DNA of 64,000 bases from Ciona intestinalis. Its lineage: Eukaryota; Chordata; Ascidiacea; Phlebobranchia; Cionidae. Below the pieces are notes generated by a model, which was not told where the DNA came from, searched no databases, and saw nothing but the letters and a program-made list of their open reading frames with translations. A program made the position numbers and the translations under genes. The stretch covers positions 86,895-150,894 of the forward strand of contig NW_004190427.2 in NCBI RefSeq assembly GCF_000224145.3. The letters run 5' to 3'. Below, in pieces: positions 23,483 to 35,300 of the stretch. The stretch's first letter is position 1. The number at the start of each line of letters is the position of its first letter.

Positions 23483-26400
23483 TCAATTTTGCGTCGGCCA
23501 CCATGAATGTACTGGGTTCCCATGGCTGTCATATCTGTAAGAGTCCTCATTTGATTGATCTTGGTTTTCAGGGTATTGGTATGTAGTTGTCGTTGATGTT
23601 ATTGCAGTTGTGTTAATGGGTGCGGTGGTTGTGGGAGTAACTTCGGCCGGTAATAAACCTTGAGGTGGGTTTTGTATTGTCGAAGCGATTGCTGTTGTAG
23701 TTTGAGGGCATCGTTCGCAAAGCCCACACATTTTTCCACAAACGTGTCTCACGTGTGGGTATTCCCCATTTACGTCACAGTATCCCAAGTTGGACCAGTA
23801 CTCGCATGACGTGTAATGGTCGGTGCAAGCTGAAAACATTGGTTTTTAAAGTCTCGAATTTAATTAAACTTCAGGTTGATTGAATTTTTTTAGCAATGAG
23901 TTGTATAGTAGGATGGGGGAAGATGGGACACATTTTCATTCTATTTTCTCGTACATTTTGCTTGTAAACGAAAAACATTCAAGGAATTATAAAACCTTGT
24001 CCTCGCGACTTTCATAGACCGTTGTTAATTGTTTAAAACACGACCAAGATATTTGGATATTTTGTGCTAAAGGTGCCCCATCTTCCCCCACCCCGCTATA
24101 TTTAAAGTTAGGTAAAACAAATCAATTTTCTAAGCGGGATTACTTACTGTTGGTACAGGGTGGTTTGGTGGGTGGTAGTGTACATGGTGTACATATTCGA
24201 CACGATTTTCTACACATAACTCGTGCGGCAGGTGAACACCGGTTCGTGCTTGCTAAGTATTGACATTCATTAGTGGTGCGAATCCCTACAGTTCGCTGAA
24301 ACATTATAAAATAATTTCCATCCGTACATAGGAAATTTTACAATCGTTTATTAACATCGTAGCCAACACAACGATTCAAACTTTGCAAATATTTGTAATT
24401 TTAATCGTAAAAAACAAGCATTTTGGGGGTTTAGGAATTCTCTGAAATATAACACGGTAATGACTGTTATACGAGTTAAAAATATATTATGTTTATGTGC
24501 CAACCAAAAAATGTTATTATATTAAAATTGATACAAAAAATAAAAATTTATAGAGAAAAACGTCGGATTATTTAAGCCATTATTCAACCTAGACCTTCTA
24601 ATCACACATGTAGCTCATATTTCCTTACGTTCACATGTCGATATAGGAACGGTCGATCCGTCAGCTTGAAACGCAAGGTCCCCGCACCGAAAGCAGACAC
24701 CGCAGGTTTGGGGGCAGCTAGCCTTCCATAAGTTATTCGTGTTACACCGCAGAATAGCGGAGGGGCAAAACGAAAATCTGTCCCGACAGTCAGGTCCTAT
24801 GAAAACATACAATTTCCTTGGTATGACCGTTTTAAGGATTAGTAACAAAATATGTCTCACAAACTTTGTAACTCGAAACGGCTTAAAAAACTGATGTACC
24901 CTTATCACCACTGACACGTCCTGTTACGACTGTCACTACAGAGAGGTTTACCTAATTAGGTTATTACCAACCACCGTGAAATAGTGGGATAAGATGGTAC
25001 ACCTTTTCTTTCTCGTTAATTGTCCTATTTAGTTGTAACCAAACAATATTCAAAGAATTGTAAGTTCGTATCCTCACGACTCCCATAGACCGTTATTAAT
25101 TGTTTAAAACACGATCGGGGCATTTGGGTATTATGTGCCAAAGGTGTCCCATCTGCCCCACACTACTATATGCTAAATTATTGATAATATGGGTGCTTGC
25201 TGTTTTAATACACACTATTAAATCTGCTTTATTATGAGAGTAGGTCGTGTTGAGATATGGGACAAAAACAAAACAAGAGAAATATAAGATTTACGTGCTA
25301 TAATAACAGTAACCCATCTTACACCAGCACAGCCACATCCTATCTTAGACAGAAACCGCCGGTTAAAATGTTAAAATAACGTCGCCCAAGGATACTGCGG
25401 AACACTGTGGTTTATTAACACGTCTGTGTTAATATGATTTGTCACGTTTCAAGGATCAGCCAATTAAGTGAAGTTATAACATCAAAACATGGGCGTGGTA
25501 GCAGGCTCGGCTAGACAAAATCAAGATCATAACTTTATTTACAGTTACGTTGTAATTAAATATAAATATCTTAAAAAAACCTGTTTAATATCGAAACCAT
25601 CAATAAGGTAAAAAAAGTTTCAGTATAAACAACATTAGTTACGTTTATACCTAATGGTTCGAACGTGTTACATAGGCGGTTGAGAAAAGATGGGACACCC
25701 TTTCGTCCTAGTTTCTTCTCCTATATTTAGTAGTAAACAAAGAACATTCGAGGGATTATAAAACCGTATCCATACAACTTCTAATGACCGTCGTTAATTG
25801 TTTAAAACACGGTCATGATATTTGATTATCATGTGCTAAAGGTGTCCCATCTGCCCCCACTGTACTCTAGGTATAATCTTGACCTTTTAAAAGTGGTAGA
25901 ATTGGTTAGTTCAAGGCAATAAAATCACAGAAAAATAACAAGCTTCTGTTAAGCTAAGGTTTAGCATTGCAACATGCTCATTGCGATTATTACCTGTTTT
26001 CCAACTTGTTTGGTTTAAATTTGTTAAGCTATTTAGCCGTTAGCATTTTTTCTGGTACTTAATAATGCAGGAATGAGCAACGTGTAACATATGTTATTAA
26101 GCTTACATTATCGCCCATAATTAGAGTTTGTATAAACATATGCACTTTTATGTTCATATTTTTTTGCAATAGGAAAATCGTTAGAACTATAGTCGGGTGG
26201 GAAAGATGGGACACGTTATATAGTCAGGTGGGAAAGAAGGGACACGTGTTCATTCGATTTTCTCGTCTCATTTAATAGTAAACAAAGGAAAATCAACGAA
26301 AAAAATCTATATCGTTACGGCTCCCATAGACCGATGTTAATTGTTTAAAACACGATCAGGTTATTTAGATATTATGTGCTAAACATGTCCCGTCTTCTCC

Positions 26401-26758
26401 CACACCACTATATGCATTGTACTACTGTTTTAGGACCCTTTTAGTTTTACCTGTTGCTTATTTGCGCCTTACACGCACCTCAGCTTTTAATTTACATTAT
26501 TCTGTCAAGTTCTGACCACCTCGAAAGCGATAGCTCTCGTTCGAAAACATCAAAAATATTTTACGCACTGCCCCGAAGCAAGTTTATCTGGGGCTACGCC
26601 CAACTTTAAAAATTCCGAAAATTTAAGAAAAAAATTTTAAACGGAAACTTACTGCATTGTATTGTGAGCTGATTTAGAATAAAATTTCGTAGCCCGCTTA
26701 CTGTCCAGATATTTGTTAAGATTTGAATAAACAGAAAAATTGTTGTGGCTTTCTTCAT
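23483..26758 (-). CDS. Secreted three-ShKT-domain protein, frame problem in exon 3
   Basis: Minus-strand exons: 26653-26758 (start and signal peptide, MKKATTIFLFIQILTNIWTV), 24629-24796, 24148-24295, 23483-23829. The second, third and fourth exons each hold one ShKT-type Cys-rich domain. After the last domain comes a Thr/Pro-rich tail. The gene is exon-for-exon paralogous to the plus-strand gene at 49911-52205: same four exons, all phase 1 introns. Using the acceptor that matches the paralogue, exon 3 is 148 nt and the frame hits a TAA eight codons in. Using another AG 10 nt downstream (exon from 24285) keeps the frame for 252 aa but drops the first Cys of that domain. It may be a decaying copy, an altered acceptor or a sequence error. 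ShKT domains occur in many secreted proteins and do not by themselves show toxicity. Confidence 0.65.
23906..24102 (-). mobile_element. MITE copy 11
   Basis: TATAGTAGGATGGGGGAAGA at one end, CCATCTTCCCCCACCCCGCT at the other; in the last intron of the ShKT gene. Confidence 0.85.
24981..25170 (-). mobile_element. MITE copy 12
   Basis: AGTGGGATAAGATGGTACAC and CCCATCTGCCCCACACTACT; in the first intron of the ShKT gene. Confidence 0.8.
25673..25868 (-). mobile_element. MITE copy 13
   Basis: GAGAAAAGATGGGACACCCT and GGTGTCCCATCTGCCCCCAC; in the first intron of the ShKT gene. Confidence 0.8.
26190..26413 (-). mobile_element. MITE copy 14 with a doubled left terminus
   Basis: The end TATAGTCGGGTGGGAAAGAT is followed 30 bp later by TATAGTCAGGTGGGAAAGAA. 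The rest is a normal reverse copy ending in CCACACCACTATATG. Confidence 0.8.
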
Positions 26759-26830
26759 CCTTCAGCAAGGCCCTTACACACTTCTACTTGTGTAACGGTA
26801 TTACATACGCTTTCAATAAAACATCGCCCC

Positions 26831-26837
26831 TTATATA
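26831..26837 (-). promoter_or_regulatory. TATA box of the minus-strand ShKT gene
   Basis: TATATAA on the minus strand, about 75 bp upstream of the ATG at 26758. The plus-strand paralogue has a TATA box at the same distance. Confidence 0.6.
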
Positions 26838-27575
26838 GAGTACCATTTTTTGAGAAAAAAATCCCGAGCCGTCGATGAAAAAACCGTCGCTGCATGCCGG
26901 GAGCTGTCACGTGGCCCAAGATCAAAACGTCTGACACGAATTTCTGCGACGCTTATAGATACTGGGTGAATACCGGGGCGTGTACGAGCCAGACAAAATC
27001 GTTTCACATTTAAATCTGGTTGACACCAGCACTTAATCTTGGCGTACGTAATTTTCGCTTTACATAATGTTTCTGTGTGCTCTTAAGGTTGCCAAATACC
27101 TCGTCTGTTATTGACGTGTGTGAATAGATTAACGCTGTGAGTTTATCATATCAACTGTAGTGGCTGCGTCTTCTGGTTGCATAGTTTAGTATTTAAAAAC
27201 AATATGAAAATTTAAACCTAAGTATTGGGCATATGTTTTATTTATACAAAGTCTTTTAGTGCGTTTTTTTTGTATTTTCGTAGTTTTAGCCTTTCGTGCT
27301 AAAACTTGTAAAAACAAATTAAATTCAGAATATTGGTTAAAGGTATACTGTTTGTATGAATCGTTTAAATAACTTTTATTCGCACAAATTCTGGGCATGG
27401 CGATTTACTTTTAACATGACGTAGCGGAAATTCAGAAACTATTTTTAAATAAGCCTCGTCTGACAAGAAAAAGTTTCTTAAATCTGCAACTGAAGAATGC
27501 ATCTCTATTTTGGGCCATAGAAATTTCGATATTTTGCCGTATGCCGTGTAACAATGTTGTGATTAATATCTGATA

Positions 27576-27778
27576 GATAGTACTGTGGGGTAAGATGGGA
27601 CACCTTTGGCACATAATATTCAAATATTCTGATTGTTTTTTAAACAATTAACAACTGTCTATGGAATTCGTTGGAATACGGTTTTATAATTCTTTGAATG
27701 GTCTTCGTTTGGGGTAAGGAAAACCAAATGGGGCGAGTAAGGAAAACGAAAAGGTGTCCCGTCTTCTCCCACTATACA
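27576..27778 (+). mobile_element. MITE copy 15
   Basis: TAGTACTGTGGGGTAAGATG at the left; GTGTCCCGTCTTCTCCCACT at the right. Confidence 0.8.
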
Positions 27779-28068
27779 TTAAAAAGATAAAGTAATGCTT
27801 TTTGTTGGCTATGGTATAATGCAACCTGATTGGGTTATGTGCTAACGGTATCAATCTGATCACAGTAGCATACGTGCAATTTATATTATAGTGTTGTATA
27901 TCTAACTTACTAGCGGTAACTTTAAATCCAAGATTTATTAACATTTACCACGAGTATAGGTCCATAAACAAGTTCATGCGCGGTTTAGAAAGCGATCGTT
28001 AATTAGGTTTTTAAATTGTTTAAAATTTGTCTATGTATAACATCTGATACCACTATATATCTAATAAC

Positions 28069-28110
28069 TAGCGCCGTGGTACAGTGGTTATGTTTTAGCC
28101 TGAAGGATGT
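28069..28110 (+). repeat. SINE 5' fragment
   Basis: TAGCGCCGTGGTACAGTGGT is the tRNA-like head. It is cut off and followed at once by a MITE. Confidence 0.6.
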
Positions 28111-28111
28111 C

Positions 28112-28311
28112 GTATAGTAGGGTGGGGGAAGATGGGACACCTTGAACACATAATAACTTAATATCCTGATCGTGGTTTAAACAATTAACAACGGTCTATG
28201 GGAGTCGTGAGGATAAAGTTTTATAAAAAATCGTCAAATGTTTGTTTACTACCAAATTGGAGGAGAAAATAGATTGAAAAGGTGTCCCATCTTTCCCCAC
28301 CCTACTATATA
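28112..28311 (+). mobile_element. MITE copy 16, well preserved
   Basis: GTATAGTAGGGTGGGGGAAG and TTTCCCCACCCTACTATAT are near-perfect inverted ends. Confidence 0.9.
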
Positions 28312-28467
28312 TGTTGATTCGAGGCCCGACTCTATTAGCAGTGTGGACGTATGTTTCTTGGACACGAAAACAGTTATTAACTGCATATATATATATCAAA
28401 CCATTGGTCCGCCACCATTGGTTTTATTAAAAAAATTAGAATTTAGTCATCCACAAAGTTACTTATA

Positions 28468-28660
28468 GTTTAGCGTGGGGAAAGGTGGGACACCTTTTCA
28501 TTATATTTTCTCGCCCGATTTGGTAGTAAACAAAAAATATTCAAAAAATTATGAATCCGTATACCAACGACACCAATAAACCGTTGTTAATTGTTTAAAA
28601 CCCGATCAGAATGTTTGGATATTTGCCGCTAAAAGTGTCCCGTCTTACCCCATCCGATAA
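28468..28660 (-). mobile_element. MITE copy 17
   Basis: TAGCGTGGGGAAAGGTGGGA and GTGTCCCGTCTTACCCCATC. Confidence 0.8.
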
Positions 28661-29102
28661 GTAGTATTTCGTAAGCGCGTACTAAACGTATGAAACAGAG
28701 TGATATCAGGACCGTCGCTTCCCTGCCACGCAAGAATATGTAAAACCACGGCTTACTAGAGATAGAGTGGTCAAACACATTCATTTATTCGGCTTAAAAG
28801 TTGGATCGTGCGCTGAGAAGTTAATTTGGTGCCTTTCCAATTAAAGAAAGAGTTATATTATGCAAGCCCGAATTAAAAATCGGTTAAAGTTAATTGCGAC
28901 GTTTGAACTCGTTTGTAGTTTTCTTGCGTAACACAGGTCATGATATTACCGTGCGAAAGAACGGGTAAACATTGCTCATGAAACAGTTCTTCTCTGCGGA
29001 CTTTAAACTAGTGAACATGCGACGTAATTAATTCTTTGATGCTTGGTTTTACCTATACTTACAATTTCCAAACAAGTGAGTTAAATTAACAATCGATAGA
29101 TA

Positions 29103-29160
29103 CATAGTAGGGTGGGGGAAGGTGAGAAACCTTGGGCACGTAATGTCCATCGGCCATTCA
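29103..29160 (+). mobile_element. MITE copy 18, left end only
   Basis: ATAGTAGGGTGGGGGAAGGT is followed by CTTGGGCACGTAATGTCC and then unrelated sequence. Confidence 0.65.
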
Positions 29161-29369
29161 AAATCCCATGTTGTTTGGATCAAAGTTGGTAGTGGAAATA
29201 CATAACTCTTAGTTTGGTTTCCTATAATGACATTTAAAAATAAAACGAAAAATAAATGGTCATCACTGAAACCTAATATTCTGTGAAAAATTTGGCAAAA
29301 ATATAGTCGTGACGTTTACCTGCAAACGTTTCAACGTGCAAATAAGCAAAGTAGCAAATATTAATTAAA

Positions 29370-32300
29370 ATGGATGAAAATGAGACGTCCACCGTAGTAC
29401 TGCCAAGCAGCGGTTCCATGCAAAGTAACAACCCACTCTCAAGAAAGCTAAAGAAAATTTTAAATACAAGATTGGAAAATGATAAAGTAAGCAGTTATGC
29501 ACTAAGCATCGTATTACATGCATTTGCTTTACATAACCTTTACCTAGTAAGGTCGAGTATCATTCTTTCGAAATTATAGCTAGTGATTAACAACTATACC
29601 CTCTAAAGCCTGTATAATCACCAAACTAACATATTACCTCCAAACCCTGTAACCACTAGCCCCTCCCCCTCCCCCTATAGAGTATTACATAACTACCAAC
29701 CTCTAACACTTTCTATCAGCCTTATCTACAACATAGTGGAGCATTCTCCTGCATACATGCCTGTTGTTATGCTATTAAGACATACACCAAGTTTTAACAA
29801 CCGTTATTATGCAAGCTTTATGCTTTGGTTACTTTATATTTCCGCAGTTGTATTATGTATTAAACAATTTATATATAGTATTAAACAAATACCGATAAGG
29901 CCATGAATAAGTTGTGCGTAAACGTTTTATTTAGTGGATTTTTTTTACAAAATCTTGAAGTACTGTTTGGAAGAAAATCTATAAACAAGGCTTTAATAAA
30001 CCTGTAACCTGCATTCTCTATCACTTTCCACTAGCCTAGTCTGTAACAAACCAACCATTCTTCACCAGTTTATTTACCTTAATAAAGGCATGCAGAGATA
30101 TACGTAAATGGGTCTGCAAAAAAATTGTAATAAATTGTTCTCGCAAAACTTGTTCTGGTTTCTATGTAGTTCTTTGTGATATGAGACCAATAAATTATGG
30201 TTGTCAGACATACACGAAATAAGCTACATACATGGTAACTTGTAAGCTGGCACCAGGTGTATGAACGAATGAATGAATGTAACTTACTTTATCCTCGCGT
30301 GGCCGGGAAACGACAGTCGTTATCACACGGGTTTAACACCTCGTGCCAGCTAACAAGTTACCATGTATGTTACTTTATGGGTGTATGAAACAGAACATCT
30401 GTATTATAACAACTGCTGTTTTCCAACCAAGGATAAATCAGTTATTTAAAACAGTTATTTATTTAGATTCATTACTGAACTTTTTGTAATTTATTCAGGT
30501 GTTATTGGTTTATCAACTAAAGCAAGTTGCATTCATTTAGATTCGTTATTGACTTGCAATGTTTTTATTTAATTTTAAAGCAATGTTTTCATTGAATTTT
30601 TTTATTTAAAGGAATTATTGGATGCGTTGAGGTCAGTGTCCACGTTTTTTACTGAGAATAATATTCGAACTCGACGTAATCTACGAGGGGAGATTGAAAG
30701 ACGAAGTTTACTAATCAATCAACAGTTTGCTGACTCGTTTAGTCTTTTAGTAAAGGTAGGCTGTAAATATATTGTGGTGTAGCTTGGTTTAAAAGGTTGG
30801 TCTGTGCATTAAAATTTAGATCTGAAAAAAAATTTGTTGCCAAAAGAAACGAAACATATGTCTTGTGCGAAAAAAATAGTAAAAAATATTAATCAAGTAA
30901 ATTTAAAAGTTGTCTCTGTTAAAAATATATACAAAACTCTGTTAAAGATTGAGTGAAAATATATTATATTATAATTCAATAATTCTAATTGTATATATAT
31001 ATACAAAAATATTAAAAAAAAGGTTAATGGGTCCATCCTGCAAGTGAAAATTTAAAACTAGATGCTTTGCTAATAGTATCCAAAAACTAAAATTCTTGTT
31101 GTTGGGCTTTATCATTACATGTGTTGTGTTAAGATTATAATATATATATATTTGTTTCAGGACTTGGAATGCATACATGAAGATGTGCAGGCAATGTCAC
31201 TTTGTTGCAAAGACATGACTGACAGATTAGCTGTAAGTATGTTGTTTTTCACTATTTATTAATAAAATGGTAATTATCATAGTAATGTCTTTTAGTATCC
31301 TTAAACTAGTGTCTAATTCCCAACAAATATAGCCGTATTATTAGCCTTATTACAACGATAGCCCTATACCGTTACCGTTAGTATTGTTTTTGTTACGTTA
31401 GAATTGAAGCCATAAATGTCAAAATCATCATTAATACTGTTCAGTGCCAAGTGGTCTATTGCACAACAATGTTGCAATAGCTTTGATAAGTTCACAGTTG
31501 TTGTGTAAAGCTATAAATGTTTCGCAATAACTCTAGTCATCCCTTTAGTATAATAAATAAGATTTACACTGAACTTGAAATTGGTTTATGCCTTATCCTC
31601 TAAGTTTCAAAGGAATTCAAACCTACTTATAAAGTAACCTACTCAGGCCACAAAAGAGCAAACGCAAGAGCTCATCACCCAAACAAGTGAACTGAAGACA
31701 GAAGGAAAGAAATTGGACTTGCAAGCAAAAATTGCAGATGCTTTTTTGGATCGATTTCAACTGAAACCAGAAGAAGTGAAAATATTTCGGGGTTCAAGAG
31801 ATGGAAACTTGCACCCGGTAACTCTATAAACATATATTTATAAATATTTAAAAAATATGTTAGGCCATGATTTTTTGCCAGTTTTGGTGTGAATATAATA
31901 TATATTTAAGTGCTCCTACAATGTTGTTCAATTTTTAACTAGTAACTTATCCGTTTCTGCACTTATGTTTCTCGAAAACTCATCTGTTTGTATATGGATA
32001 ATAATATATTATATAAATGCTCCTACAATTTGATTTTTAGATGGAGGGTGTATCTTTGCTACCTTAATTTAGCAAAGGCCAAAGGGTATTACTTTAATAG
32101 CCTAAATATGTTAAAACTTAGCAGACAATGTCACAGAGTAGTATTTGGTCTGAATGGCCTAATTATGCAGTCAGATTTATTTACTCCTATTTTGTCTCAG
32201 GGATTTTTCAAAGTTCTTGAAAAAGTGCAAAGAATTCATTCTGATGTAAAAGTTCTGCTGAGAACAAACCAACAAAAAGCTGGGTATGGTAAACCTTATC

Positions 32301-35300
32301 TGTGCTGTTTAGTGTTTGCATATCATCTGTCATTAGTTGTTTAGTTTTGGAATAACTTAAGCAAAAGCGAACATATGTGATGAGCATTTGTTGGTAGCTG
32401 GTTTAATTGAATTGAGAATATTTTATTTATTAGAGCAAAAATGTGTCCTACCGCTACCGCATCCGTAGAACATAGGTATCATTTTTTTCTACAGAATGTG
32501 GTGTGACATGTTAAAATACATTTATACTTATAGACAGTTTTTAAAAAAGGAATTTAATAAATAATGTGGTGATTGCCATGCTTGTGTGTATAGACACTTA
32601 TTGTACAGCCGGGTGAAAGCTGGTTTACATTTAAAGCTGGAGTGCTAAAATTTGTACCTATAATGTAGTTATCCCTATGAATGTACTGAAATATTAAATG
32701 TGTACTTTATGAAACAGGGAGTTGTAGTTGTGTATTAAATAATTTATCTACAAAGTGCTTTTGGCAAACAAACACTTTTTGCATGCTAGTTTTCCAAATT
32801 TTATTTACAACATTTAATTTATTACAGGCAGCTTTGTCCTGCTGAACCGTAATAAATTTCTTTTCCAAACAGCCTTGAAATAATGGAACAAATGGCGTTA
32901 CAACAGGAATCAGCCTATGAAAGATTATACAGATGGAGTCAATCCCAATGCCGCTCAATGACGTCTGACTCACTGGATATCAACCCACTGCAACAACAAG
33001 CTTTAAAAGCTTTGCAAAATCGACCTGTGCTATTTTCGTAAGTGGCTTTTTTAATCATTTTAACACAGAGCACTACAAATAATTTTTCCTTTGAAAATAA
33101 ATAGTATACTACAGTGAAGTACTAGGTATTCGGTAACATTGGTAAATAGCTTCTGCCATCTCCTTAGATTTTCACTATTCTGAGCTTCATATAAATTAGT
33201 TTTCACTAAATTTGATCTTTTTGTTTTTTTATACCCCATTTTTTCAAAAAATTTTTTTTTAATTTTATCTTTACTGAACCATAGTTTTTCAGGTTAATTC
33301 AATCTTTTTATACTTTCCAGTTTTTCAGTTAATTTGATCTTTATTTAAAAGGCATTTTTTTAAGTAATTTTATCTTTTTATACACCTCAGTTTTTCAGTT
33401 ACTTTGTTCTTTATATAAATCCTGGATTTTTAATTAATTTTATTGATATATACACAAATACACCCCAGTTTTGATTCTCCTCCTCCACGTTTTCAGTTAA
33501 TTTGACTTTTTAAACTATCACAGGTACACACTAGATGAATATTCCAACGCACGCCGTGGTTCTGTAGTCCATGGTTTCATTGACGCCTTAACCCGGGGGA
33601 AACATGGCCCCCCTTCACCCATAGGGGATGCCCCCAGAACCCATGGAGGTCCGCGCCCCATAGAGCTCCATGCCCATGACCCCATGCGCTACGTCGGGGA
33701 CATGTTGGCTTGGTTGCACCAGGCTTCTGCATCAGAGAAGGAATGCTTGACACAGTTGCTTGCTGAATGTGAAAAACGTTAGTTCTCTAAATATTAATTA
33801 TATATTTTATATATATTACTAATTTTTTTAGTTTTTTTTCCCATAATAGTAGGTTAGGAACACGGGACACCTTTTCGTTATATTTTCTTATCCCATTTGA
33901 TTGTAAACAAAGAACATTTAAAGAATTATAAAACTGTATCCTCACAACTCCTATACTGTTCAGTTTTAAAGTTAAAACAATCAACAACGGTCTATGGGAG
34001 TTGTAAAGATATGGTTTCATAATTCTTTGAATGTTCTTTGTTTCCTACAAAATGAAGAAAATAGAATGAAAAGGTGTCCTGTCTTCCCCCACGCTACTAT
34101 ATCTCAATCGGAATTAGAAAAACTTTTAAAATTACCGTTTTAATGATTTCACTTCTTACAGTTAGTTTGTTTAACATTTAATATTTGCTTTCACAGCCAC
34201 TGCTGAAGCTTCATGCAAAACACTTGCTAATTTGTTAAACGGTGTTTGCCGTCCATTAAAAGTTCGTGTAGAGCAAGTGCTGGTTTCTGAACCCGGTACC
34301 CTCCTGTTATACAAACTAACCAATCTTCTCAAGTTCTACCATGATACCATCAGGTTAGTGAGTTTAAATAAAATTATGTATGACATTGGCAACAACAGTC
34401 TTATAACGTAGAAGTTATTTTTGATACACCCCACGCTTGCTGTTGAGTTACCACATATGTATCTTCGTGGGTTTGTTTTTACTATTTTTGGGGTAGATTT
34501 TTTTATTTTTTTTATTAATATTTTTTGACAATTTAAACAACCCATAAAGGACTACTGGGTCAAAGCAAGTGTTGTTTTGTCCAAGGACACATTCACCCAC
34601 AATGGTAGCAGCATCAAGCCTTGAACCCATATTATCCAGACTGGAGGCAGGCACACTATGCCATGTTAACACACCTGTTGTATAATGCAAACACAAACAG
34701 TTCCATGCAACCATACCCCTTTAAAAATTACTGAAACATTCAAATCTACATTACAGTGCTCATAACTTTTTTTTTTGCTACAATTATCTAAAAAATTATT
34801 AAATAAACAATAGGAAGAAGTGAAAGCCTACTGTCTCTGTAATCCAGTGCTCATAACTAAAACCTTTATTGAAATTTAGAGACATTGTTCTTGGAGAGGA
34901 CAACAGTTTTCCACTCCTTGAGACTTTGACTGACATGCATGTCTTGTGTAGGAAGTTATTTTTCAACAGCCTTCAATATTTGTCAAGTAAACTATTGGAC
35001 AAGGTAACTTGTAAAACTAGGGATTGTAATCTAATTTATTAAAGCTTTAAGAATTGGTTTTAATTACCCCTTCTTAAAATAAGTACAAACATAATATGTA
35101 TTTTTTGCCTAATAATAATATGGTCAGAAATAAAAGTTCTTCTTGGAAGTTATAAATTAAAACTGGTCCATTCGCGAAAAACTGTTACAGTGTAGATTAA
35201 AAAATCATTCTCCTACCGCACCTTGCTGATGTTGTTGTCCTTTTAAAAAATGTGACAACAGTTGCGGCACGGCAGGTTCAATTATCACACAGTGACCTAA

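Larger units (their letters stand above)
26838..29369. other. Intergenic between the divergent ShKT and COG6 genes
   Basis: No gene is seen. The region holds four MITE copies and two SINE scraps (28069-28110, GCCGTGGTACAGTGGTTA; and near 28690-28740). The COG6 promoter must lie near 29160-29369, but no clear core element is visible. Confidence 0.5.

Noticed and set aside
25225..25335. A further MITE copy (GTTGAGATATGGGAC ... ACCCATCTTACACCAGC)
   Set aside because: Only short end-like motifs without the conserved core, so it was not listed.
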